Below, in pieces: positions 7,215 to 16,301 of a stretch of DNA of 64,000 nt. The translations under genes and the position numbers were made by a program. How positions within the stretch are numbered: the stretch's first letter is position 1; every line of letters begins with the position of its first letter. The notes beneath the pieces were generated by a model that saw only the letters and a program-made list of their open reading frames with translations, searched no databases and was not told the DNA's origin. Source of the DNA: an uncultured Lachnospiraceae bacterium (GTDB taxonomy: Bacteria > Bacillota > Clostridia > Lachnospirales > Lachnospiraceae); assembly GCA_944380605.1 (NCBI GenBank), contig CALWIA010000010.1:152114-216113 (forward strand), read 5' to 3'.

Positions 7215-8743
7215 GCCCGGTGCCCTCCGATCTGATTGTTCCGATCCTTTCCCGTCGCTCCCTCTTCCAGATTAACTCCTTTCAGAATCGCGTTTTTTCC
7301 GTACTTTTTCTTAATGGACAGCATGGCCTCCTGCATCTTCCGCTCCCGTTCCTGCCGCTCCTTTTCCTGCTGCCGGTCCGGTCCGTCCTCTTCCAGCATG
7401 CCGCCGTCTCCGAACAGGCTCAGCTGTTCATAGGTTCCTTCCTGCCGGACTGCGGCTTCTTCCCGCACCCGTTCCGCCGTCAGATACACCCGCCGCACCA
7501 GCAGCGCCGGATCTGCGATCCGGTCAAACAGTTCCAGGGCGCCCCGCACCAGTTCCCTGGCCGACGAAGTTCTCCGGTCCAGGTGAATGGTGCCGTGGGC
7601 ATGTCTGGGCACGGCGCGTCCGTAGCGGTCCGAGGCCACTTCTCCTTTATATGCCTCCCGCCGCCGGGGATCCGTCAGGTTTTCCCGGTCGTATCCCAGC
7701 GTCAGCACCAGCTGTTCCGTCACCAGGCCTTTGTCCAGCAGCGACAGCGACAGCCCTTCCGCCATCTCATGGACGATCAGGCGGGCCTTGTCCTGCGGAT
7801 AGGGCTCCGGCAGCACCTGCCCGGAGCCGACGCTGCTGTCTTTAGGCCGGTACGCCCTGATATCCGCGATGGTGCAGGGTTCAATGCCCCAGGCGTGGTC
7901 GATCAGAAGTTCCGCGTTGACGCCGAACAGCCGGTACAGCAGTTCTTCGTTGTAGTATTCATCTTCCCCGCCCAGGGAACAGCGGGCGATATCTCCCATG
8001 GTATACAGTCCGTGGGCCTCCAGCTTTTCGGCATATCCTTTTCCCACCCGCCAGAAATCCGTCAGCGGCCGGTGGGTCCACAGGGATTTCCGGTAGCTGA
8101 TCTCGTCCAGACAGGCGATGCGGACGCCGTACTCGTCCGGCGGAATGTGCTTGGCCTCAATGTCCATAGCCGCCTTGCACAGATACAGGTTGGTGCCGAT
8201 GCCGGCGGCCGCTGTAATGCCGGTGGTCTCCAGCACATCCCGGATGATCTTTCCCGCCAGCTGGCGCGCCGTCAGCCCATAGATGTCCAGATACCCGGTG
8301 ACATCCATAAATACCTCGTCGATGGAATAGACGTGCATGTCCTCCGGCGCGATGTACTTTAAATACACCTGGTAAATTTCCGTGCTCTTTTTCATATAAA
8401 GAGCCATGCGGGGCAAAGCGGTAATAAAATCCAGCGCCAGCCCCGGGCTGCGTTTCAGCTGCGGATCATCCCAGGAAGCCCCCTCCAGCCGGCCTCCCGG
8501 CGCCAGCCGCGCCCGTCCGGCGTTGATTTCCTTTACTTTCTGTATAACTTCAAAAAGCCTGGGCCTCCCCGGCACGCCCAGAGCGCGCAGAGCCGGGGAG
8601 ACAGCCAGGCATATGGTCTTTTCCGTCCGGGAGGCATCCGCCACCACCAGATGGGTTTCCATGGGATCCAGTCCCCGTTCCAGGCACTCCACGGAAGCGT
8701 AAAACGATTTGAGATCGATCACCAGATACGTTCTGTTTTTCAA
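7211..8743 (-). CDS. Y-family DNA polymerase (UmuC/DinB-like, YqjW/UvrX type)
   Basis: A 510-residue translesion polymerase. The first catalytic Asp is in VIDLKSFYASVE (residues 8-19) and the second acidic pair is in YSIDEVFMDVT. The thumb/HhH region includes ITAAAGIGTNLYLCKAAMDI and the C-terminal little-finger domain follows. A charged tail (EKERQERERKMQEAM) precedes the end. The start appears to be TTG 8743, preceded by GGGAGGGG with a 6-base gap; no in-frame ATG has a better SD. Such operons are usually damage-inducible, but I saw no clear LexA box between 8744 and 8800. Confidence 0.9.
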   Translation of the reverse strand: MKNRTYLVIDLKSFYASVECLERGLDPMETHLVVADASRTEKTICLAVSPALRALGVPGRPRLFEVIQKVKEINAGRARLAPGGRLEGASWDDPQLKRSPGLALDFITALPRMALYMKKSTEIYQVYLKYIAPEDMHVYSIDEVFMDVTGYLDIYGLTARQLAGKIIRDVLETTGITAAAGIGTNLYLCKAAMDIEAKHIPPDEYGVRIACLDEISYRKSLWTHRPLTDFWRVGKGYAEKLEAHGLYTMGDIARCSLGGEDEYYNEELLYRLFGVNAELLIDHAWGIEPCTIADIRAYRPKDSSVGSGQVLPEPYPQDKARLIVHEMAEGLSLSLLDKGLVTEQLVLTLGYDRENLTDPRRREAYKGEVASDRYGRAVPRHAHGTIHLDRRTSSARELVRGALELFDRIADPALLVRRVYLTAERVREEAAVRQEGTYEQLSLFGDGGMLEEDGPDRQQEKERQERERKMQEAMLSIKKKYGKNAILKGVNLEEGATGKDRNNQIGGHRA

Positions 8744-8800
8744 ACCATTCCCCTCCCTGTTTTCACGTGCCGGAACCAGGACCGCGCCGCCGCCTGTTTC

Positions 8801-10156
8801 CTACAGGCAGGCCAGCAGCACAAAATTCAGGACAAACAAGCCGGTGCACACCCACAGAATCGGATGCACTTCCTTTGCTTTTCCCTTGCAGATCTTCACG
8901 ATGCAGTAGAACACAAATCCGGCGGCGATGCCGTAGGAGATGCTGTAGCACAGCGCCATGAAAATACCTGCAAAAAACGCGGGAATCGCCTCGTCCAGCT
9001 GATCCCAGTGAATCTCTTTAAAAGAAGAAGTCATCATCACGCCGACCATAACCAGCGCCGGTGCCGTAGCCGCAAAGGGAACCGCGCTGACAAAGGTGGC
9101 TAAAAACGCCGACAGGGCAAAGCAGATGGCCACTACTACGGAAGTCAGGCCGGTACGTCCGCCGGCTCCGATGCCGGAGGCGCTTTCCACAAACGTGGTG
9201 GTATTGGACGTGCCCAAAAGGGCGCCGATGGAAGTCGCCGTAGCATCCGCGAACAAAGCCCTGTCCAGTCTGGATTTAAATCCGGAGCTGCTCTCCATCA
9301 TCCGCTCGTCCTCTTCGCTGAAAATGCCGCTGCGGCGGCCGGTTCCGATAAAGGTGCCGATGGTGTCAAAGGTATCCGAAATGCTGAAGGAGAAAATCGT
9401 AATCAGTACCAGCGGAATCTTGGCCGGTTCCGCAAACAGGCTTGTAATGCCGCCTTCCTTGAAAATCGCCAGCACCGTAGACGGAAGCGCCTGGCAGGCC
9501 TCGCGGAAACTGACCGTATCCGAAGGCGTCGTTACGCCGAAGGGAATTCCGATCAGAGTCGTCAGCACGATGGAAATCAGAATCGCGCCCTTCACCTGCA
9601 TCACCAGAAGCACCACACTGATCAGCATGCCGATGAGGAATACCCAGAACGCCGGCTGGTTCAGCGTAGAAAGCGCCGGAACGCCGCCGCCGAAATTTAT
9701 AATGCCCACATTCAGAAATCCTATGTACGCCACAAAGATGCCGATACCGCCGCCGATGGCGTTCTGCATGCTCAGCGGAATGGACTTAATGATGTATTTG
9801 CGCAGCTTGCTGACGGTCATCACCACGTTCAGGATGCCGCAGATAAACACCATGGACAGCGCCTGCTGCCAGGTAAATCCCAGTCCCGCGCATACGGTGT
9901 AGACAAAGAACGCGTTCATGCCCATGCCCGGCGCCTGGGCGTAGGGCACATTGGCCACCAGGCCCATAACCAGCGTGCCGATGATCGCCGCCAGAATTGT
10001 CGCCAGGAACACGGCGCCCCACTCCATGCCGGCCTGGGACAAAATGCCCGGGTTTACCACGATGATGTAGGACATGGCAAAAAAGGTGGTCAGACCCGCT
10101 ACCACTTCTGTCCCCACAGATGTGCCGTTTTCTTTCAGTTTAAAAAACGTTTCCAT
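8801..10156 (-). CDS. pbuG: NCS2-family purine (guanine/hypoxanthine/adenine) permease
   Basis: A 451-residue proton-coupled nucleobase transporter of the AzgA/PbuG branch, with about 12-14 membrane helices. Diagnostic stretches include EVVAGLTTFFAMSYIIVVNP near the N terminus, APGMGMNAFFVYTVC, and GTSNTTTFVESASGIGAGGR. The start is ATG 10156: the upstream in-frame ATG at 10168 itself contains the GGAGG SD. It follows the purine biosynthetic operon on the same strand, so salvage uptake and de novo synthesis genes are adjacent. No purine riboswitch is visible in the 76 bases upstream. Confidence 0.88.
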   Translation of the reverse strand: METFFKLKENGTSVGTEVVAGLTTFFAMSYIIVVNPGILSQAGMEWGAVFLATILAAIIGTLVMGLVANVPYAQAPGMGMNAFFVYTVCAGLGFTWQQALSMVFICGILNVVMTVSKLRKYIIKSIPLSMQNAIGGGIGIFVAYIGFLNVGIINFGGGVPALSTLNQPAFWVFLIGMLISVVLLVMQVKGAILISIVLTTLIGIPFGVTTPSDTVSFREACQALPSTVLAIFKEGGITSLFAEPAKIPLVLITIFSFSISDTFDTIGTFIGTGRRSGIFSEEDERMMESSSGFKSRLDRALFADATATSIGALLGTSNTTTFVESASGIGAGGRTGLTSVVVAICFALSAFLATFVSAVPFAATAPALVMVGVMMTSSFKEIHWDQLDEAIPAFFAGIFMALCYSISYGIAAGFVFYCIVKICKGKAKEVHPILWVCTGLFVLNFVLLACL

Positions 10157-10232
10157 AACAGCCTCCATTTGATGAAATCTTTTTGTGCTCTGTTAAAAAC
10201 CTTCCTTATCGTATCACAAAGCGGCGGCAATC

Positions 10233-10644
10233 TCAACTCTCTTTCAGTTCTTCCAGTATCCCCATCACCGCTTCCGCCGCCTTCTCCGACGCCTTCTCGC
10301 AGTTCTGCTCGAAATTCTCAATCCCCTTGTGTTCCGCCGTATCCGTTACCGTACGGACGCTTAAAAACGGAATCCTGTTGACATAGCAGACGTGAGCCGC
10401 GGCCGCCGACTCCATATCCACCGCCAGCGACGCGAAAGCCGCGCAGATCTCTTCCCGCCGGTGGTCTTCAATAAAGGCTTCCCCGGTGGCGATGGTGCCG
10501 AACCGGACAGGATCCGGAGACGCTTTTGCGTACCGTCTGGCGGCGTCCAGCAGAGCCGGGTCCGCCTGGAAATTCTATGTTCATCCGTGTCAGAAAAGGC
10601 GCCAGCTCTGTATCGCTGGCGCACAAAATCCCGATTCTTTTCAT
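10233..10644 (-). pseudogene. mtnN: 5'-methylthioadenosine/S-adenosylhomocysteine nucleosidase, internally deleted
   Basis: The intact enzyme (about 230 residues) cleaves MTA and SAH to adenine and thioribosyl products. Here the N terminus (MKRIGILCASDTELAPFL) is read from ATG 10644 for 23 codons. At about 10572-10576 the frame shifts and the sequence jumps straight to the C-terminal third (FQADPALLDAARRYAK, then VDMESAAAAHVC with the binding Met-Glu, and the catalytic Asp in RTVTDTA). Roughly 100 residues, including the GTAGG region, are missing. An SD (GAGGG) remains 12 bases after purD. Either a real deletion or an assembly collapse. Confidence 0.8.
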
Positions 10645-10655
10645 ATCTATGTCCC

Positions 10656-11930
10656 TCAGGCCTCGTCGATAGCCTTTCCGATGTCATGACGGAAATATTT
10701 TCCGGTGTAGTCGATCCAGCCCGCCGCTTCATAGGCGTTGGCTCTGGCTTCCTTAAGGTCCCTTCCCAGCGCCGTCACGCCCAGCACCCGGCCTCCGTTT
10801 GTCACCGTCCGGCCTTCCCCGTCAAAACGGGTTCCGGCATGAAATACATAATATCCGTCAGCGCCCTGAAACTTCTCAAGACCGGAAATCGCGAATCCCT
10901 TTTCGTAGTGCTCCGGATATCCTTCCGACGCCAGCACCACGCAGACCGCCGCGTTGTCTTCAAATTCCAGTTCGATCTGATCCAGCGTGCCGTCGATGCA
11001 GGCTTCAAACACGTCTACGATGTCGTTTTTCATTCGGGGCAGCACCACCTGGGTCTCCGGATCGCCGAACCTGGCATTGTATTCCAGAACCTTCGGCCCA
11101 TCCTCCGTCAGCATCAGGCCGAAAAAGATTACCCCCTTAAATTCGCGGCCTTCCGCCCGCATGGCGTCCACCGTCGGCTGATAAATGTGCTCCCGGCAGA
11201 AAGCGTCTATTTCCTTCGTATAAAACGGACTGGGAGAAAACGTGCCCATGCCGCCGGTGTTCAGGCCCTGGTCACCGTCTTTGGCCCGCTTGTGGTCCTG
11301 TGCCGAGGTCATGACCCGGATGGTCTTTCCATCCACAAAGGTCAGCACCGACACTTCCCGGCCGGTCATAAATTCTTCCGCCACAATGGTATCCCCTGCC
11401 GCGCCGAACTGCTTGTCCAGCATCAGCGTCCGGACGCCTTCCTCCGCCTCTTCTCTGGTCCGGCAGATCAGCACCCCTTTGCCAAGGGCCAGGCCATCCG
11501 CTTTCAGCACGATGGGCAGCTTCGCGGTTTTCACATATTCCAGGGCGTCCTCCGGCCTGTGAAAGGTTTCATAGGCCGCCGTGGGAATCCCGTATTTTTT
11601 CATCAGTTCTTTGGAAAAGGCCTTGGAAGCTTCCAGCACCGCCGCCGCCTTTCTGGGGCCGAACACCCGCAGCCCCGCCGCTTCCAGAGCGTCCACGGCG
11701 CCTGCCGCCAGCGGATCGTCCGGGCCGACGACCACCAGATCCACCTCATGGCTTTTGGCGAATGCCGCCAGCTTGTCAAATTCCATGACGCCAATATCCA
11801 CGCACTCCGCCGTGCCTGCGATTCCCGCGTTGCCCGGCGCGCAGTACACCTTTTCCACCCGGGGGCTCTGCGCCGTCTTCCATGCGATGGCGTGTTCTCT
11901 TCCGCCGCCGCCTACGATCAGTACTTTCAT
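10656..11930 (-). CDS. purD: Phosphoribosylamine-glycine ligase
   Basis: A 424-residue ATP-grasp enzyme that joins glycine to phosphoribosylamine, the second step of IMP synthesis. The N-terminal domain starts [18 protein letters not shown]. The ATP-grasp region includes LPIVLKADGLALGKGVLIC and NTGGMGTFSP, and LEYNARFGDPETQ carries the metal-binding residues. Length is standard. It overlaps purN by 4 bases. Fourth gene of purE-M-N-D, with the mtnN remnant 11 bases downstream. Confidence 0.97.
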   Translation of the reverse strand: MKVLIVGGGGREHAIAWKTAQSPRVEKVYCAPGNAGIAGTAECVDIGVMEFDKLAAFAKSHEVDLVVVGPDDPLAAGAVDALEAAGLRVFGPRKAAAVLEASKAFSKELMKKYGIPTAAYETFHRPEDALEYVKTAKLPIVLKADGLALGKGVLICRTREEAEEGVRTLMLDKQFGAAGDTIVAEEFMTGREVSVLTFVDGKTIRVMTSAQDHKRAKDGDQGLNTGGMGTFSPSPFYTKEIDAFCREHIYQPTVDAMRAEGREFKGVIFFGLMLTEDGPKVLEYNARFGDPETQVVLPRMKNDIVDVFEACIDGTLDQIELEFEDNAAVCVVLASEGYPEHYEKGFAISGLEKFQGADGYYVFHAGTRFDGEGRTVTNGGRVLGVTALGRDLKEARANAYEAAGWIDYTGKYFRHDIGKAIDEA

Positions 11931-12544
11931 GTCTGCTCCTCCTCTGGCATCTGAATCCGATGATTGGCGATTCCGTCAATAGCCTGCGGCAGAATCTTCC
12001 ACTCCGCCTGTTCCATCACCCGCCGCTGCAGGATTTCCGGCGTATCCCCGGGCAGCACCTCCACTGCCTTCTGCAGCAGGATGGGGCCGGAATCCACGCC
12101 TTCATCCACAATATGCACCGTTGCTCCCGTGACCTTGACCCCGCGCTTCAGCGCCGCCTCGTGCACCTTCAGCCCGTAATATCCCACGCCGCAGAAAGAA
12201 GGGATCAGGGACGGATGGATGTTGATGATCCGGTTCCGGTACCGCCGGATCATGGCTGGAGGAATGGTCACCAGATAACCGGCCAGCACAATCAGGTCCA
12301 GCCGGTATTCTTCCAGTTTCTCCATCAGAGCCTGGTAAAACAGGTCCCGGGTTTCAAAGGTCTTGGGCGAAACGCAAAGCGCGTCGATGCCGTGCTTTCT
12401 GGCCCGCTCCAGGGCATATGCGCCGGGGTTGTTGCTGATTACCGTTTCTACCTGGGCATTGGTAATGGCTCCGCTGTCTATGGCGTCCAGAATAGCCTGG
12501 AGGTTGGTGCCGCCGCCGGACACCAGCACACCGATTCTCAGCAT
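11927..12544 (-). CDS. purN: Phosphoribosylglycinamide formyltransferase
   Basis: A 205-residue GAR transformylase using 10-formyl-THF. Seen are the N-terminal [20 protein letters not shown], the catalytic [14 protein letters not shown] (Asn-His pair) and [16 protein letters not shown] with the catalytic Asp. It overlaps purM by 7 bases and purD by 4 bases, so translation is coupled along the operon. Its folate cofactor links the operon to the folate transporter at 26564-27121, though no co-regulation is visible. Confidence 0.97.
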   Translation of the reverse strand: MLRIGVLVSGGGTNLQAILDAIDSGAITNAQVETVISNNPGAYALERARKHGIDALCVSPKTFETRDLFYQALMEKLEEYRLDLIVLAGYLVTIPPAMIRRYRNRIINIHPSLIPSFCGVGYYGLKVHEAALKRGVKVTGATVHIVDEGVDSGPILLQKAVEVLPGDTPEILQRRVMEQAEWKILPQAIDGIANHRIQMPEEEQT

Positions 12545-13569
12545 ACCGTCACTCCCTTTTCTCCCGCTTCCACGGCGCCGATGACATACGGCGTCTCGCC
12601 TGCCGCGCGGATGGCCGCCATGGCCGCTTCCTGGTCCGCCGGATCCACCGCCACGATCATGCCGATGCCCATGTTGTAGGTATTGTACATCACATGTTCT
12701 TCCACGCCGCCTTTTTCCGCCAGCATCCGGAAAATGGGAGGCACCGGATAGCTGTCTTTGCGGATTACGGCATGGACGCCGTCCTTCAGCATCCGGGGCA
12801 CGTTCTCATAGAAGCCGCCGCCGGTAATGTGGCTGCAGGCTCTGACCCGCACGCCGGCTTCCTTTATGCTTTTCAGCGCTTTTACGTAAATCTTCGTCGG
12901 GGCGATCAGCGCCTCTCCCAGCGTCGTCCCCAGTTCATCGTACCAGGTATTCAGGCCTTCTTTCGTCAGTTCCTTCTCAAAGATCTTCCGTACCAACGAA
13001 AAACCGTTGCTGTGCACGCCGGAAGAAGCCATGCCGATCAGCACGTCTCCCGCCTTCAGGTCCCGGCCGTCGATCAGGTCCTTCCGGTCCACCGCGCCTA
13101 CGGCAAATCCGGCCAGATCGTATTCGTCCTCCGGATAAAATCCCGGCATTTCCGCGGTCTCGCCGCCTACCAGCGCCGCCCCCGCCTGAATGCAGCCTTC
13201 CGCCACGCCGCTGACGATCTCCGCGATTTTTTCCGGCACGTTCTTTCCGCAGGCAATATAGTCCAGGAAAAACAGCGGCTCGCCTCCGGCGCAGGCCACG
13301 TCGTTGACGCACATAGCCACGCAGTCGATGCCCACCGTGTTGTGACGGTCCATAAGAAACGCCAGTTTCAGCTTGGTGCCTACGCCGTCGGTACCGGACA
13401 GCAGCACCGGATGCTCCATCCCCTTTATGGCTTCCAGAGAAAAGGCGCCGGAAAATCCGCCGATGCCGCCCATAACCTCCGGACGCATGGTCGCCTTGAC
13501 ATGCTTTTTCATCAGTTCCACCGCTTTGTAGCCGGCCTCGATATCCACTCCTGCATTCTTGTAATCCAT
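12538..13569 (-). CDS. purM: Phosphoribosylformylglycinamidine cyclo-ligase
   Basis: A 343-residue AIR synthetase closing the imidazole ring with ATP. The N terminus is [13 protein letters not shown] and the core contains [13 protein letters not shown] and [15 protein letters not shown], both typical of the PurM fold. ATG 13569 is chosen over 13581 because the earlier ATG forms part of the SD (GGAGGAA) for the later one. Standard length. Sits 16 bases downstream of purE. Confidence 0.97.
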   Translation of the reverse strand: MDYKNAGVDIEAGYKAVELMKKHVKATMRPEVMGGIGGFSGAFSLEAIKGMEHPVLLSGTDGVGTKLKLAFLMDRHNTVGIDCVAMCVNDVACAGGEPLFFLDYIACGKNVPEKIAEIVSGVAEGCIQAGAALVGGETAEMPGFYPEDEYDLAGFAVGAVDRKDLIDGRDLKAGDVLIGMASSGVHSNGFSLVRKIFEKELTKEGLNTWYDELGTTLGEALIAPTKIYVKALKSIKEAGVRVRACSHITGGGFYENVPRMLKDGVHAVIRKDSYPVPPIFRMLAEKGGVEEHVMYNTYNMGIGMIVAVDPADQEAAMAAIRAAGETPYVIGAVEAGEKGVTVC

Positions 13570-13585
13570 ACGTTCCTCCATTCCC

Positions 13586-14107
13586 TTAACGGTTCTTCAT
13601 CTGTGCCAGATATTCTTTGTAGCCTATGGAATCCAGTTTCTCCGCCTTGGAAACCACGTCGTTTTTCAGAGACTCGCTGTACGCCTTCAGACGGGAAAGC
13701 AGTTCCGGATCGGAAACAGAAAGGATCTTCGCCGCCAGAATGCCCGCGTTGGTTCCTCCGTTTATGGCCACCGTGGCCACGGGAATGCCGGAAGGCATCT
13801 GCACAATGGAGTACAGGGAATCCACGCCGCCCAGGTCCGACGTCTTCATGGGAATGCCGATTACCGGCATGGGAAACAGCGCCGCGCACATGCCCGGCAG
13901 ATGCGCCGCCTTGCCGGCTCCCGCGATCACTACTTTCACGCCCTTTTCTTCCAGGGATTTCGCGTACTGAAAAAAGATATCCGGCTCTCTGTGGGCGGAA
14001 ATCACCGTCATTTCAAATTCCACGCCCAGCTTTTCCAGAATGTCTGCCGCCTGTGCCATCACAGGCATATCCGAATCACTGCCCATAACGATTGCAACCT
14101 TTGCCAT
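13586..14107 (-). CDS. purE: N5-carboxyaminoimidazole ribonucleotide mutase
   Basis: A 173-residue class I PurE that moves the carboxyl group on CAIR. The signature [16 protein letters not shown] is at residues 8-23, the catalytic His is in VISAHREPD, and the core ends with [19 protein letters not shown]. Such class I enzymes need PurK, which is not in this window. First gene of the purine operon, expressed from a promoter lying in the malQ stop region and a ~100-base leader containing a perfect inverted repeat. Confidence 0.96.
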   Translation of the reverse strand: MAKVAIVMGSDSDMPVMAQAADILEKLGVEFEMTVISAHREPDIFFQYAKSLEEKGVKVVIAGAGKAAHLPGMCAALFPMPVIGIPMKTSDLGGVDSLYSIVQMPSGIPVATVAINGGTNAGILAAKILSVSDPELLSRLKAYSESLKNDVVSKAEKLDSIGYKEYLAQMKNR

Positions 14108-14153
14108 GGTCTCATTCTCCTCTGTGTATTCTGTAGATTATTAAATAGATACC

Positions 14154-14184
14154 GTTTATTTATTATTTGTACTAATAAATAAAC
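14154..14184. promoter_or_regulatory. Perfect 12-bp inverted repeat in the purE leader
   Basis: GTTTATTTATTA (14154-14165) and its exact complement (14173-14184) with a 7-base spacer. It lies in the predicted untranslated leader of purE, 47 bases before the start codon. AT-rich dyad; more likely a protein operator than a terminator. It does not match the B. subtilis PurBox. Confidence 0.5.
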
Positions 14185-14214
14185 AAATTTCATAAAGCAA
14201 TGCTTATAGAAATT

Positions 14215-14243
14215 ATCATACCTGTTTTTCCGTCTTCCGTCAA
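14215..14243 (-). promoter_or_regulatory. Promoter of the purine operon
   Basis: Minus strand TTGACG (14238-14243), 17-base spacer, TATGAT (14215-14220). The -35 overlaps the stop codon of malQ (14240-14242). Confidence 0.8.
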
Positions 14244-15778
14244 CCACCGGAAACGCTTTTCTCCGGGAAATCCGCCGCCTGCCGGTTCCATCTGCCGTAG
14301 CGCCGGGTCATATCCCCTATGGTCCGGATGGTCTGCCGGTCCATCTGCCCCGGCAGAAGCCGCCATTTCCAGTTGGTTCCCACGGTAGACGGCACGTTGA
14401 TCCTCGCCCGGTTGTCCAGCCCCAGATAGTCCTGGACCGGAATCACGCACATCCGGGCCCGGCTGCGCATGGCCAGGCTGACAAAGGACAGGTGCAGCCG
14501 TTCCTCGGGAGTATAAAAATCCCACAGGTACTCTCTGGCCTTTTGCTGCTCCTCCGGCCGGATGGAACCGAACCACCCCCGTATGGTCTCGTTGTCGTGG
14601 GTGCCGGTATACACCACGCTGTTTTCCATGTAATTGTGAGGCAGATAGTCGCTGGCGCACCCCGAATCCCGGGAGTCAAAGGCAAATTCCAGCACCTTCA
14701 TTCCCGGATAGCCGCAGTCCTGCACCAGACGCCGCACCGAATCCGTCACATAGCCCAGATCCTCGGCGATCACGTCCCGCGGTCCGAGCGCCCGGGCCGC
14801 CGCCTGGAACAGTTCCCGCCCCGGCCCCTGTTCCCAGTGCCCGCCGATGGCCGTATCCGCGTCCGCCGGTATGGAGTAGTACTGGTCAAACCCCCGGAAG
14901 TGGTCGATCCGGACCACGTCGTACAGCCGGTAGCAGTATTCCAGGCGGCGGATCCACCACTGGTACCCCTGCGCCTTATGCCGGTCCCAGCGGTACAACG
15001 GGTTGCCCCACAGCTGGCCGGTGGCCGAAAATCCATCCGGCGGGCAGCCTGCCACCGCCAGCGGCCGGTTCTGCGCGTCCAGCTGGAACAGCCGGGGATT
15101 GGCCCAGGTATCGGCGCTGTCCATGGCCACATAGATAGGGATGTCGCCGATGATCCGGATTCCCTTTCCATTGGCATAGGCTTTCAGCCGGCTCCACTGC
15201 CGGATAAACCAATACTGCAGATATCCGTAAAACGCCATCTCTTCTTTCAGGCGCTTCCTGCAGGCTTCCATCGCCTCTACCCGGCGCAGCCGGAGCTCCT
15301 CCGGCCACTGCGTCCACGCCCGTCCGCTGAACTGGTCTTTCAGCGCCATAAACAGCGTATAATCTTCCAGCCACCAGCGATTTTCCCGGCAGAACTCCTG
15401 AAATTCCGGTTCCTGTTCCCAGCTGCTGCGCCCAAAAGCCTTCCGCAGCAGGGGATACCGGTTCTGATACAGCAGCCGGTAGTCAATGGAATCCGCCTGG
15501 CTGCCCCAGTCCGCCGCTTCACATTCCGCCCGGGTCAGAAGCCCTTCTTCCTGCAGTTCTTCCAGGCTGATAAAGTACGGATTGCCGGCGAAGGTGGAAA
15601 AGGACTGGTACGGAGAATCGCCGTAGCTGGTGGGCCCCAGGGGCAGAATCTGCCAGTAGGACTGGCCGGCTTCTGCCAGCTGATCCACGAATTGATAGGC
15701 TTCCTTTGAAAAGCAGCCGATGCCGTAAGCCGACGGCAGGCTGAACACCGGAAGCAGAATACCGCTTTCCCGTCTCAT
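14240..15778 (-). CDS. malQ: 4-alpha-glucanotransferase
   Basis: A 512-residue GH77 amylomaltase that disproportionates malto-oligosaccharides in the cytoplasm. The N terminus RESGILLPVFSLPSAYGIG is typical. The catalytic nucleophile Asp lies in VVRIDHFRGF, the acid/base Glu in VIAEDLG, and the third acid in TGTHDNETIRGW. SD GGGAGG precedes ATG 15778 by 7 bases. It has its own promoter embedded in the terminator of the upstream xre gene and appears to be a single-gene unit. No glycogen or maltose genes are adjacent. Confidence 0.96.
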   Translation of the reverse strand: MRRESGILLPVFSLPSAYGIGCFSKEAYQFVDQLAEAGQSYWQILPLGPTSYGDSPYQSFSTFAGNPYFISLEELQEEGLLTRAECEAADWGSQADSIDYRLLYQNRYPLLRKAFGRSSWEQEPEFQEFCRENRWWLEDYTLFMALKDQFSGRAWTQWPEELRLRRVEAMEACRKRLKEEMAFYGYLQYWFIRQWSRLKAYANGKGIRIIGDIPIYVAMDSADTWANPRLFQLDAQNRPLAVAGCPPDGFSATGQLWGNPLYRWDRHKAQGYQWWIRRLEYCYRLYDVVRIDHFRGFDQYYSIPADADTAIGGHWEQGPGRELFQAAARALGPRDVIAEDLGYVTDSVRRLVQDCGYPGMKVLEFAFDSRDSGCASDYLPHNYMENSVVYTGTHDNETIRGWFGSIRPEEQQKAREYLWDFYTPEERLHLSFVSLAMRSRARMCVIPVQDYLGLDNRARINVPSTVGTNWKWRLLPGQMDRQTIRTIGDMTRRYGRWNRQAADFPEKSVSGG

Positions 15779-15805
15779 AACACGCCTCCCTTATTTTCTG
15801 TTTTC

Positions 15806-15834
15806 ACTATAAAACAAAACCGCCGCGAATGCAA
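15806..15834 (-). promoter_or_regulatory. Promoter of malQ
   Basis: Minus strand TTGCAT (15829-15834), 17-base spacer, TATAGT (15806-15811). The -35 sits in the loop of the xre terminator hairpin. Confidence 0.7.
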
Positions 15835-15843
15835 CCGCGGCGG
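15808..15843 (-). terminator. Terminator of the xre gene
   Basis: Stem CCGCCGCG/CGCGGCGG (15820-15827 with 15836-15843), loop of 8, followed on the minus strand by TTTTGTTTTAT. Classic intrinsic terminator about 37 bases after the stop codon. Confidence 0.82.
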
Positions 15844-15879
15844 CAGAAACTTCGATTCATCTGTCGGCATCACTGCCGG

Positions 15880-16209
15880 CTACAGCTTGTACAGATGCGG
15901 ACGGATGCACTTTAAAAGCGCCGTCAGTTCCTGCACCTCCCGTTTGCTGCAGCCTTTGAAAATATCCAGTACTTCTTCATAATACGGTTCTGTGGCGGCA
16001 TCCAGACTGTCGCACAGCAGATGATCCGCCGTCACCCTCAGGGCGTTGCAGATTTCCACCAGCGTCTCCAGACTCGGCTCTGTATTGCCATTTTCCAGAT
16101 TGCTCACATGACTGACGCTGATGTCCACCTTCTCCGCCAGATCGTTTTGGGTCATCTGCCGCATCTTCCGGTACTGTTTGATTCGCTTCCCCAGTGTTTC
16201 ATAATCCAT
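15880..16209 (-). CDS. Xre-family HTH regulator
   Basis: A 109-residue protein. Residues 5-60 are a Cro/CI-type HTH (LGKRIKQYRKMRQMTQNDLA, then SVSHVSNLENGNTEPSLETL). A short C-terminal helical tail (REVQELTALLKCIRPHL) may serve for dimerisation. ATG 16209 is chosen because GGAGGG sits 6 bases upstream; the earlier in-frame ATG lacks one. Monocistronic with a strong terminator. Target genes are not evident from the context. Confidence 0.85.
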   Translation of the reverse strand: MDYETLGKRIKQYRKMRQMTQNDLAEKVDISVSHVSNLENGNTEPSLETLVEICNALRVTADHLLCDSLDAATEPYYEEVLDIFKGCSKREVQELTALLKCIRPHLYKL

Positions 16210-16301
16210 ATGCTGCCCTCCAGATTTCATGACACTATTCTATCGGTTTCTCTTATGAATTAGAAACATCTGACGGAATACATTATTCTGTCACAATACT
16301 T

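Noticed and set aside
10361..10732. 123-codon minus ORF across the mtnN break
   Set aside because: It reads a frame bridging the purD end and the deletion; it matches neither half of the nucleosidase through its length.
12694..14088. 464-codon plus-strand ORF
   Set aside because: Antisense to purM and purE, which are certain; low-complexity composition and no start signal.
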